64,000 nucleotides of DNA from Vanilla planifolia (Eukaryota > Streptophyta > Magnoliopsida > Asparagales > Orchidaceae). The notes under the pieces were generated by a model, which worked only from the letters and a program-made list of their open reading frames with translations, was not told the origin of the DNA and made no database searches. Below are positions 48,101 through 58,040 of this stretch, in pieces; the stretch's first letter is position 1; the number at the start of each line of letters is the position of its first letter. The stretch spans positions 29,688,670-29,752,669 of the forward strand of contig CM043872.1 in the NCBI GenBank assembly GCA_023846275.1. The letters are read 5' to 3'. The position numbers were made by a program, and so were the translations under genes.

Positions 48101-51100
48101 TAAAAAATTCGTTTTTAAGGCTAAATCCATCAAATAGTTCAAATTCAAACAAGCTAAACTACAAACCTAAGATGATCTGTTTGCACCATTAATTACATGC
48201 ATTAGTGACTTGTAATATGATCAGTGCTTGAATAGACAATTTGTTAAATGTCTAGCAAGAACTCGCATCCATCACTTCATTATTCACAACCGTGACAATA
48301 TCAACCCATCATTAATTTGTTAAGCAAACGGGTATGTGTACAACAAGCACAAGGGTGCAAATAACGAACAAATGTTAAAGTGCATGTAATGTTTTTGTTT
48401 GTTTAGTAGGGTTGATAATACCTAAATAAGTGTCTTTGTACAAGATAAGAGCCATGTATGTTGTAATCAGCAGTTGTGCATATGAATATTAAAGGTTTGT
48501 GAGTGATAGTACTTCAAAAACCAGTATCCTTTCATCGACACCATATCTTGTAATTTCCTAAGGTGTTCATTTGCAGGATCAAGTATTACCACAGAAATGA
48601 ATAATTTAAAAAAATATTTATTTGCATAATATAATTGCAGCCTAACAGATACTTGCTAAAGCATCCAACTATAACTAAAACAAAAATGGTTGTTGGATGT
48701 GCAAGAAGGTTTTATGCATATTCATACACTGGTCATATTACCAAAGCACCAAATTCCAAGATGCTAAAAGTTAGGCAATGGGCTTTCTGAATGGAGATCT
48801 GATTTTAAGATCAGCTTGCAAAACAAGAATCAATGATCAAAACATATTACGATGAAGACCAGAATAGCAGGCTAATAGTCGCATTAAATCATAAGAGAAT
48901 CAAAAGGTTGCACAAGATAAATTCAAAGAGTGCAATCAACAACATATTCTCAATGCCAGAGGTTCAAATGGTTTGTCAATCCTTTATTCTATGTGTAACC
49001 GAAAGAATGTAAGATAGAAAAGATCAATATCTCATGACTTCCACTTTCTTTTGCGGATGCTCCCAAGAACAAGATCAGCGAAGCACTTCTACTGCTCCTT
49101 GCATCCAGAAACACTTTTAATAAGATACAAGATTTCCTTCCATATATTCCTCACAGAAATCACATCCATTAACATATTTAGAAGTCCCATTGCTTTACAA
49201 TTCAACAAAAAATTAAATAAGAGAGAGAGAGAAGGGGAAAATATCAAATGAATAGAAACAAAGAGTAAAGCCATCTCTAGCCCTGTTCCAATCCATTATA
49301 GTTTGATGTGAAATTTCCTATGTAAAGGGAAATAAGACATGATTGGGTTGATGGGAAGGAAAAAGAAAAACATTAGTCATGAAAAAGGAGATATTTTTCA
49401 TCTAAATTTATCTTGGAAGTTACTAGTTTGAAGGAAATTAAATTGGATATATTTTCTTGGATTTGAAGAGGCCATGTTATCCAATTTAGATCCCTAAAAA
49501 TGAATAACAAGAAACTTAAATGGAGATGTTAATCTAGATTGTTCCTGAAGCGACCTAATGTTGGCAAGTGAGGAGCTTTCAGTGAAATTAGTAACAATAT
49601 CTTGTGGGAACCATGATAGAACTCACCAAACATTGCACTACACAAACGAAGTAAAGAAATCCACACACAAAAAAAACTTCTCCTACAACTTATAATTACA
49701 AACCTTATACCTTCGTCTTGTTAAAGTACTATTAAACATAATTAATCCCTATCATTGACATAATACAATATTTGTGTTCCCATATAATTATTATTTAGTT
49801 TATCAACAACTTATACTAAGTTATTACTATTCTAAATTAATCATTGTCCATATTTTAATTTATCTAAAGATCACTAATCAGGGGATCAAACCAAATCAAG
49901 GATGAAAGTATGCAAAAGAACGTCATAGATACCTAACATAGATCAGGTAGTAGCTTGTGAACCTTTATTTGATTGGAATTCATCCAATCACTAAATTAGA
50001 AAGCTATAGACCTTCACATTCCAATGCACCAAAAAAATTTTGAATTTCAATGATAGAAAGAAAAGTTATACCTAAAATATAAAAAATCATCTATAGATCA
50101 AAACCAATTAGACGAAGCAATGGACATTCCAATCTAAAACATTAAATGGTATGATCTATTGAGCCAGAAAACGGATTAGCATAGAAGTGATCAAATGCCT
50201 TGTTTCACGATTAGACAGCCTAATCAAGGTGAAACAAATTGATGCAATTCAAGATATTAAATGCTAGCCACTCGAAATTTTTGGAGACTCAAAACATGAT
50301 ATGGATTAATTTGGATCTATTCCAAAGTAATTAGATTGTATTTGAGAAGGTTACTCTTCTTAGAAAGATTTGTATCATTTACAAATTGATAACTAAGTCC
50401 CTTTTGTTATAAAAGGAACAAGGAGAAGACAAGTTCAACATCTTGTCTAATTTGATTTATTGTTCTCAATATAAACATATCATAAGTTAATATTAAGAGA
50501 ATCAAGGTGGAGATTCTGATAATACTTTGGGAGGTCAGGCTCAAGTCAAAAGTTCAACAAATAGTTTGTAAAGTGTTAATACAAAACATAGATTCAGGGA
50601 ATTTAAACAAAAAATTAAGGTAATGACGACGAAACCTCGATGGACGAAATTCTCAATTTGTTCGGAAAAAGATTTGAGTACACATTTAGGGCAAGTTGAC
50701 GTGATATGGTGAAGTTCCACTTTTATCTCGTTGATATTAAATACACATGATTGATGTTAAGATTGAGCAATAAGATGCGACAATGACTCGGCTTGGAGTT
50801 GCGGCAACTCAACTTAGATCAACAACGAGTCAACAAGGATCAGCTGCGACTCACCCGGGATTGACGGCGACTCGGCCGGATCAGCGATAACTCGGCCTAG
50901 ATCAACGACAAATCATCCTGATCGGCAGCGAATCAGCCTAGATCAGCGGCGAGTCGGCTGGATTGGTTGCAAGTCTGCTACATGTGCGGCGACTCGGTCA
51001 GAATTGGTCCTGAATCACCCGGAATTGGTATCGAGTCGGCTCAGCGGTGGCGGTAAGTCAGCTGAGCAAGCCTGAGTCAATGTGGACCAACACGGCTCAG

Positions 51101-54100
51101 CTTCGGTGGGTGCGAGCCTGCGTGGATGGGTGCAGGTCTACTCGGGCGGCGCAAGTTGACTCGGGTATGCACGGATCGGCTCATGTGAGCGCGGATTGAC
51201 GCAGGTCAGTGCAGGTCGACATGGGTCAACACATGTCAACATGGGTTGGCGAGTTAACACAGGTTGGCAAGTCAATGCACTCTGCTGTGGGTCAACGCGG
51301 AACGACACAGGTGTGCAAGTCGATGTGGATTGCTACTGGTCAAAACGGATCGACGAGTCAACGTGGGTCAGCACAAGTCGGCAAGGGTTGACATGTCGAC
51401 ATAGGTTGGCATGGGTCAACACTAATGTTCACAGGAAGTTTTTTGAAAGTTCCATTCAAACGCAGCTTTAAATCCCTAAAACCGCATTGTCACCAACGCT
51501 CGGGAAGACAAAGGTCTTCTTGGAGGAAGACAAAGCTCGTTCGTATTGCGATCAGTCTTTAGCAACAACTGCGAAGGTTCCGACTACACCGGAGGAGCTT
51601 CTCAAACTATCTTCTTCTTTCTCTCTTTGCTTCTGCTTCTTCCGTCCCCCTTGCAGTCAGTAGGAGGGGGATTTATAACAATGTTCTTTAATCCGGCGTG
51701 GTGACTTTCTCGATGAATCCAGCAAAGTGCGGTAGTTTTTTTCCGCACCAACGAAGTGCGGTAGGTCTTTCGCACTCTTCTCTTTTTTTCCTTTCAAGGA
51801 TTTTTCTACATCTTCATAAGAGAACAAGTCTTTGCCACCAAAATATATGCTTGACCAAATTATTGTATTTTTGAAAATCAATGAAGATATTTTCTAATAA
51901 AGAGAGTTTTTTTCAACATTTCCCAATAAATTTCTATGTATTGTCATTTTGGCCTATTCTACCCAAGTGTCTTCCTTGTAAGGAGTGTATCCCAACATTG
52001 TCTTTTAGTTATGTTTACTTAGTTTATCCGATCCATCTTGATCCTCATGGAGATAAGAATTGTTGCTCCTTCATGGATTTAAGACTATATTTGAATCAAT
52101 AACCCTATGATGAACCAATTTGAAATTGTATGGATGATTATATAAGGGCTAGAATCCATGGCAAGTCCCATGAATAAGGAAACATGAGCCAAAAACCTCT
52201 TCCTCATCCTAAATCTTGCTCTATTTATTTTCTTTGCAACTCATCCATGGAAAGTATTTTTTTTAGTTTGGTTCTCAATTTCAATGGGCCTGCATACATC
52301 CATCTCTCTTGGATAGCTCACCTTTCCACCTTCATCTCTCCTTCCCTCTTTATTTCTCTAACACTAGTTAACCTTCCCTTTCTTATGGTTCCACAACTCT
52401 AATCTCCACCAATGGCCATTGTCATAAACCTTTCAAAAACTCTCCCTCCAATTCAACCTTTCAATGATATTTATCACCAGTTACCATTGCAAACTTCTTT
52501 CAATAGGTTGGTGACCATTGCAAAGCTAACCATAAGCCTTGACTGGACTACTATGTCACAATAAAAAAACAAAGCTCACCATTCTCAAGTCCACAATTTG
52601 GAAAGACTACAAGGTCCAAGTATGGTCAAGAGAGAGAGATGGTGTTGCATGAACAACCTATAAATTTGGCCAGATTGCATGCAATTTTCTCGTACCATTC
52701 CTCAAACTCTACAATCTTATGGACTCAATCCAAGGGCGACCTTGTCTTTCCCTAGTTGAGAGAGTCAACCATGAGGAAGATGGCTATCAAATTGTTCAAG
52801 GTAATGGCCAAAGAGCTCAAACGGAATGCAGGAATGCATTAAACAAGTTTTTGATAGATCAGATGAGGTATTCCTTTTTCAGGATAACCCACTACTATCC
52901 ATTCCCAATGTTACAAAGATTCAATCAAAATACTTATACTTATAAATAACATATCATCCAAAAAATCATTTCAATTATAAGTCCAAACAATTGTGATTTT
53001 TAGTGCCCTTAGCTTCCCAATGCAGGAAGGTCAACAATTCATGCCATGATGACGACTTTCTTGAGCTTAATAATATTATACTGAAGTATACATTGTTAGC
53101 TAGTAAGGGCATAATAGCTTGGATGGAAACATATTCAACATCAACAATCATTGTACCTACATCTATTGCTTCAATTGAGATGCTTGGGACCTTCTATCTA
53201 CTATCATCAAAGGTTGATTAAGATGAAGCTTCTCATAAGGAAAGCTAGAAGAGTATGTGGAAGTATTGAACTCAATGGAAAAATCACATGGATTTCTCTC
53301 ACATTCCACTTTCATTATTTCTCTAATCACTCTAGTTGCTTTATATATAAGTTTGCATTGATGGCAACCCACTCAACATCATTTTTTGTATATATATTTT
53401 TTTATTTTCTCCTTGATATATGTGCCAGTCAATGTGAGCAAACGTGAATTTGTGCATCATGCATGAGTGCGTGTCCATTGTGTACGTGTGTGTTTGTACA
53501 TATATAAAGTATTGCCAAATCAATAACAAATGAAAGGATTGTTCATGAAAGGATAACAACACATTACAAGTTACTTTATTGAATGTCAAATATTTATTAT
53601 TAATGTTTTTCTACTCACATAACCTAGTAAAAATATTAAACTCAAGGTTAGGAATTTATTCCAATTCAATCATATTTTGATATCTCTCAAGAATAAAAAT
53701 ATAAAGGTCTCTCTGACAACATTTTCAACACCAACAAAACAAGCCAACACTTTGAGTTTTATAACTTCTAAAAACAATATCTAACACAACTCCATAACCA
53801 ACAAGGATTTGGTGAGCCGTCAGAGTGATATAAATGACCTTCGCTAAGAGAGGTAGTTGTGAAAGCAATGCAAGAGGTGGCATAGACAATGGGAAAAAAA
53901 GGGGCAAAAGAAGGAAAATTTATTCCAAATTTAAATAAATAATGGCATAATGAAACAACACAGAAATAAGATGATTTTTAGATAATTGCAATATATCAAA
54001 GTTGTTTCTCTGAGTTTAAAAAAATCCTCCAAATTTTAAAACATTATAAACAAATTTGATTTGTGTTCTAAGGTTAATAACAAGAAAATATAAAAACTAT

Positions 54101-56409
54101 AGGGTTTTACAATTTTCTACCAACAAGAAAATAGAGAAATATTCTAGCATCAAAACTTCATCAAATCAAATGATTCTTTTTTACAATATGTAACATTTTC
54201 TAAGTAGAAAAAATCATAAAAGATATTATTTTTGTAGATTTTTTTGAAAGTGTCATAAACAGTGAAACGATATCCAATAAACAAAGAGTGTTTGTGGAGA
54301 GATTCGATGAGGAAATGATCAAAAGCATCTATAGGATAACTTGATAATGATCTTCGACAACACTATAGCATCTCATCACCAAATCTAATCAATATTTGGT
54401 AACTTTTTCCTAAGGTGGAATCACTCCATCATTAAGCTAAACCTAACTAAACTAAGCAATATTCAAGCTTCAAAACTTCATACTTTCATTCGAATAACGA
54501 AAGCTCTTACAAAAGTTGTTTGCATCCTTTATATAAGACTCCATGGCTTGCACAATAGACAAACAATAAAAAAGATCTTAAAAAGAACTTTCAAAAAAAT
54601 GCACTTTGAACCAACCTCCCAGTATGGTTCAACAAAAGCTAAATAGAACAGTTGACCTGTCTTAATCATAACAACAGCACATGTTGAAACACTGAATGCA
54701 GTTTGGCTATAGTAATTACTCAGGAAAATCCAGCATTAAATAAGCTGTTGGAAGCAACACTTACACTCTAGATACATCCAAATAAGGTATAAACATACTA
54801 GACACATCCAATATCAATTAGTACATGCAAATATAACATACAATAACTGAAAATGTCCAAGAATTGTTAAATAAAATAAATAATCTGATAAGACGAAACG
54901 AGGCATCACTTGCCCCCGCATAATATGGCCATTTTTCTATGCAAATTTGTCAAAAACTTTGTCAAATCAAAGAGATTTGCATCTATGAACTTGTCCAAAT
55001 CAACCATCAACCCATCGAGCAAAAGTTAAGTAGCCAAATCTACAACTCTGACTTAAAGTTGTACCACCCCACTTGGGACTAAGTTTGGTCAACAACCTTG
55101 CTTCGAACCACCATAATGTCTCAAACATTGTTCACCAATTCAATCTATCAGAATTAGACTCAAAAGATTTCAAAAATCATCTCTTCTCTAAATTTGATTA
55201 GTATTTTTATGGTTCAACCTTCATGTCTCCTCTATTTCTTCATTCAATGCTCTAATTTTGATCATTCTTTCCTTGCAGTTTCTTGACCTGATCTCTTTGT
55301 TACCAACTTTTCAGGCCTCCTCTAGATCAATTGTCTAGAGATCTTTGCTACCAACTATCATTTACAAACTTCTCTAAGTCACTACTTGTGATTGTTAATG
55401 TTGCAAGGCATCAATTTGAGTATTAAGACTTTGAATAGGACACTAACCTGCAAATCATTTTGATTATGAGGTTAAATAACAATGATGATTAGTAACCTTA
55501 GTTTCCCAAAGCAGGGGGATCAATAGCTAGTGTCGCAATGATTCCTTCGTCAAAATTATGCCAATGAAAAAACTATAATGAGGCATCTCCTGACAAGTGG
55601 GTAAGACTTAGGCACAACTTTATTTGCTTATAGCTTTATTTGAAAATATGTTGTCGACCGCAAGGCATGAAAATAGCTCACAATGTCCACCATCAACAAT
55701 CCACTGTGTCTCTACTATTGCTTCAATCAGGAAGCTCGGAACCTTCTATCTACCAGGGCCGGTTGCGATGAAGCTTCTCGTATGGATAGTAGTAGGTTCA
55801 ATTAAATTCAACAGAAAATTCACCTGTGACTTTCTCCCTAATTCAATCAAAAAAACCCCTGTTAGAAAAAAGGGAAGAAACAACTTCGATGGAAACCCCC
55901 TCCGCATTGTTTTTCACGTCAACACCTCTAAAGAACAATTTCGAATAGACAACACAAAATTTGACAATAAGATTAACAAAATCTCCTCCTCTGAAGCCAA
56001 AACAAAATGGAAAAGAATCTTTCTCTTGTCTAACAATCTATGACCTTCAAAAAGAACCATGCAATATCGCCTCCTCCGCTAAACAAGACCAACAGCTAGG
56101 AATCAACAACACGACAGCCAAGCCATCTTAACAATTCTCAACAGACTCAGCGAAAAGCCTAAAGCACCTCTTGATGCGTAATGAATTAAAGCAAAGGAAG
56201 AAGAACCTAACCTTAGCTGACCGTGCTCGTGTCCAGCCCTTGGCATCTAGCTCGTCGAAGGACGCCGCGGAAGCACAAAATACCGTTGTCCGAGAGGTTC
56301 TCAACTGTACAATTCTAAGAGTAGGTGGTAGAAACCGTCGTCGAAGAATCGATGACAAAGGTGGCCGTGGTAGAGCCCGAGGAAGGCAAGGAGAGAAGGT
56401 CGTCGGCAT
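39186..56409 (-). CDS. DUF760 family protein, probably plastid-targeted, 6 exons, complete
   Basis: A plant DUF760 protein of unknown biochemical role; some relatives are annotated as seed-maturation-like or chloroplast proteins. Exons (minus): 56409-56212, 47392-47190, 41517-41196, 40396-40289, 39619-39375, 39270-39186. All are GT-AG and in frame; 1,161 bases give 386 aa. Residues 1-50 are rich in Pro, Arg, Ser and Leu with few acids, as in a chloroplast transit peptide. A first DUF760-like unit spans about 67-150 (SLIQKDVPAVTVDAMKRTI, LLVSSMMTGYTLRNAEFRL). An acidic linker follows (155-200), then a short coiled-coil-like stretch (about 230-260), then a second unit at about 266-379 (YLRSLQP, ELSEPTSPEVHEIVHSI, RDYLARLLFW, LLGHHLRGVEHRLEL). 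Exons 2-6 are secure. Exon 1 is inferred: it lies 8.8 kb upstream, but it is in phase, has a consensus donor, and supplies the expected transit peptide. The acceptor at 47393 could differ. Confidence 0.82.
41575..41880. repeat. Direct repeat copy A in DUF760 intron 2
   Basis: This segment of about 290 bp next to exon 3 recurs at 44520-44840, shifted by 2,940 bp, with shared blocks TATATAAAATCA, CATAACAAAATTTGAAA, AATAGCATTTTCTA and CAAAGCACAATAAAACAAATG. The second copy carries an extra insert of about 50 bp. The copies bracket the stretch containing a gypsy protease fragment. They are not obvious LTRs and could be a segmental duplication of the intron. Confidence 0.75.
42820..43330 (+). mobile_element. 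Ty3/gypsy protease remnant in DUF760 intron 2
   Basis: Plus-strand frames read VHYILINTRSSTNILFLDAF and then LLVGFSRESLKPKGTITI, followed by TYNTILGITTMTAFKRL. This is the gypsy retropepsin order (ILVDxGSSxDILF, LVGFxGExVxPxGTI, YNxILGRPxL). The catalytic Asp codon is AAC (Asn, 42927-42929) and the following Gly is Arg, so it is inactive. The second half is open from 43014 to 43325. It is antisense to the host gene. Possible downstream debris up to about 44.1 kb could not be assigned. Confidence 0.75.
44210..44520. other. LTR-like GC-richer segment in DUF760 intron 2
   Basis: The segment begins GGATTTTGCACCATCCACTAAACATTGCTATAA, which resembles 41,946-41,985, and continues into a C/T-rich stretch, as in the promoter and R-U5 part of a plant LTR. 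Together the two places could be the remains of LTRs around the protease fragment. Apart from that first stretch of about 45 bp I could not align them, so this is tentative. The open frames here (44273-44536 minus, 44286-44546 plus) are mutual shadows. Confidence 0.3.
44520..44840. repeat. Direct repeat copy B in DUF760 intron 2
   Basis: This is the second copy of the 41575-41880 segment. It includes an extra insert (about 44612-44650) absent from copy A. Its 3' part (AACATAAACTCAATAAGTTGCACTTGCAA-like) is also part of the 300-bp tandem duplication that follows, so the sequence has been duplicated at least twice. Confidence 0.75.
44724..45315. repeat. Two-copy tandem duplication, period about 301-306 bp
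   Basis: GTTGCACTTGCAATTAAACC occurs at 44781 and 45082. The following 250 bp match closely, including a CCTTATCAAGGCAATCTATA block and a TTTTTCACTCTA block. This pair is clearly more similar than the other duplications in the window, so it is probably the youngest. A minus-strand 65-codon frame (45373-45176) arises inside it and is not supported as a gene. Confidence 0.88.
45316..47189. other. DUF760 intron 2, 5' part, nothing recognised
   Basis: AT-rich intron next to exon 2. A loosely repeated segment (about 46640-46700 and 46765-46840, sharing CCAATAGG(T/C)CAAACAACCTA) is a further small duplication. No protein motif was recognised. Confidence 0.5.
47393..50780. other. DUF760 intron 1, 3' part, nothing recognised
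   Basis: AT-rich sequence with a short GA run (49220-49233). No transposon protein, array or RNA gene was recognised. If exon 1 at 56.4 kb is wrong, an alternative first exon could lie here, but I found no better transit-peptide-like frame with a matching donor. Confidence 0.45.
50783..51430. repeat. GC-rich degenerate minisatellite in DUF760 intron 1
   Basis: About 650 bp of imperfect tandem repeats. From 50,783 to 51,050 the unit is close to 20-24 bp around CGACTCGGCCGGATCAGCGG. From about 51,060 to 51,430 it drifts to units around GGGTCAACACGGGTCGGCAAG. GACTC/GAGTC and GTCAAC/GTTGAC motifs recur dozens of times. GC content is far above the surrounding intron. The frames on the plus strand (51196-51471 and 51209-51391) are products of the repeat, not genes. 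Confidence 0.85.
51431..53000. other. DUF760 intron 1, LTR-like and unassigned sequence
   Basis: At 51,480-51,800 a GC-richer stretch with C/T runs and a duplicated AAGTGCGGTAG motif (51725 and 51753) looks like part of a retroelement LTR or leader. Beyond it lie several short open frames in C/T-rich DNA that I cannot assign. The minisatellite directly before it could belong to the same element. Confidence 0.3.
53000..53310. repeat. Dispersed repeat copy 1 in DUF760 intron 1
   Basis: It matches 55495-55850 in the same orientation. Shared parts are CCTTAG(C/T)TTCCCAA.GCAGG at the start; CTATTGCTTCAAT followed by CTTGGGACCTTCTATCTAC (CTCGGAACCTTCTATCTAC in copy 2); GATGAAGCTTCTC; and the TTCAA(C/A)..AAATTCA/ATCACATGG-like end. 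Middle parts differ by indels. Non-coding as read; it may be a short non-autonomous element. Confidence 0.65.
53311..55494. other. DUF760 intron 1, between the two dispersed repeats
   Basis: AT-rich with a TATA/TGTG-rich stretch at about 53,380-53,510. No gene or recognised transposon motif. Confidence 0.45.
55495..55850. repeat. Dispersed repeat copy 2 in DUF760 intron 1
   Basis: The partner of 53000-53310, about 360 bp from the exon 1 donor. The plus-strand 139-codon frame at 55624-56043 starts inside it and shows no family resemblance, so I do not call it a gene. Confidence 0.65.
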
Positions 56410-56460
56410 GCCCCACTCTTTTGCTTTGCGTCGAACAAGGAATAGTAGAAATAGCGATTA

Positions 56461-56496
56461 CTACGCCGCCACGGCGCTCCCGTCCAACTGCAGCAT
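56461..56496 (-). other. Possible 11-codon upstream ORF of the DUF760 gene
   Basis: On the minus strand an ATG at 56496 opens MLQLDGSAVAA and stops at 56461, 51 bp before the chosen start codon at 56409. A TTTAAA-like AT stretch sits 18-24 bp further upstream (56514-56520), so the transcript start might lie very close to or inside this ORF. Whether it is transcribed is unknown. Confidence 0.3.
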
Positions 56497-56539
56497 GGCC
56501 AAGAGAGGTAGTCGATTTAAAAATGAAGCAATTTAAGGA

Positions 56540-58040
56540 TAATGCAGCTTCACTTTCATTCTCGTTGAATAGTATTTTAAAGGCTTAAATGATTAAACCA
56601 TTCTTGTTGGTCTCAATTTAGGATCATTTGGTGAATAAAATTCAAAATTGCAACTAAAATCATCATCATTGATTTGTTGATAACTATCATCACTATAGGA
56701 CATTACTGTTGGTCATCTTCATCAACTCCAATATGTTATTGCTAGTCTGTTATTGTCTATCAATAAACCATTGTTAGAGGTTATTATTGCTAGGTGTAAT
56801 AGTTTTGTCATTGACCTTTGTTATTGTTTATCTATTGATCTTTATTACAATGTCAAGACCATCGAACCAACTTTTCAGTTGCTAGCCATTGATTTTAGAC
56901 CACCAAAGCACCACCATTGTTGGTTTGTAACTGATCACCACCAGAGTTTTGTCACTAGCCACCATCATTATAGAATCTTTGATCCTTGTTGCCAAAGAGG
57001 ATTGATGAGGACCTTATCCATTTGAATTTATATCCACTTGGTTTTATGTAAAATAGGATTTTTATTTAAAATACTCATGGACACCCAACTTAATCAATAT
57101 TCTTAGTGTTTTGATTTTTTATTGGAACCTAATTGAATTTAAACGAGATTAAATGATGTAAAGAGTTTATATGTTTCTAATTTTATTTAAAATAAAGTTT
57201 TTATTGAGAACACTTATGAGAAGGTTAATAAGAATATCGAACTTAGATATCTATTTAAGATCATACAATTGAATTAAGATTAATTTTACAAAAATTTTAT
57301 AAATTATTTTAAGAATATCAATTATTGTCCTATCTCTTGTATAATAAATTAAGTTGTAATCGAGTCTAATAAAGCTCAAGTAATAATCAACTTTAACTTG
57401 ATTTGACCTCATGTATTGAGCTTGACTCCAATATCATAAGTCTCCTTGATGCAATATGGGACAAAGGCAAAGAGAAAAAAAATATAAGAAACAAATATAT
57501 TTTTGGTTCAACTAGTGCTCACAACATTCCAACTCTTTTAGCATCTCTTGAATTTGCTCTCGATAGACCATCAACCAGAGGGACTATAAAAGTTGGTATA
57601 CAAATCATTGTATTATTTCAAACTTGAATGCATTGTACATCCTTCCTAGTGCAATGTCGAGATCAGCATCCTTAAGAATAGCTATCATCTTCATAGCACA
57701 ATTGAAAATGATCCCACCATCCAAGAAGGTATGAATGTTAAGATCATTAGAGAACTAGGTGAAAAAGCATTTATCAACAAACATGTTCATAAGAGAATTT
57801 TAACCATTCAAGGAAGAAGATAAAAGCAAACACCTAATAAGATTAATGATAGCATTCTCACATACATGTGGCAACTTAATCTTCCATCTTTCCCCACATC
57901 TCTTATTATAAGCACCATCCCTTTTGGCTTCACATTAGTGTGAATCTTGAAACAACAAACTAAATATTCAGCATATAACACACTAACTTTTATAAATCAT
58001 ACATAATACTCAGTCGAAGGCAATTTGTAACCACGATAAA
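56540..58040. other. Intergenic space between the DUF760 gene and RFNR
   Basis: AT-rich sequence holding the DUF760 promoter and the RFNR 3' UTR. A CAT/CACCA-rich stretch lies at 56,640-56,980. The plus-strand frames 56753-57025 and 57403-57627 show no family resemblance. No transposon protein was recognised. Confidence 0.5.

Noticed and set aside
51196..51471. 91-codon Gly/Ser/Thr-rich frame in the minisatellite
   Set aside because: The sequence is periodic because of the tandem repeat; the neighbouring frame is open for the same reason.
55624..56043. 139-codon plus-strand frame between the dispersed repeat and DUF760 exon 1
   Set aside because: No motif or family resemblance; it begins inside a repeated non-coding block and lies antisense in an intron.
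56171..56536. 121-codon plus-strand frame over DUF760 exon 1
   Set aside because: It is antisense to a better-supported exon with a transit-peptide-like sequence, an in-phase donor and a matching downstream exon.
57660..57930. Weak minus-strand resemblance to a helical repeat protein upstream of the RFNR 3' end
   Set aside because: Frames are broken and no signature residue pattern holds over more than a few positions.
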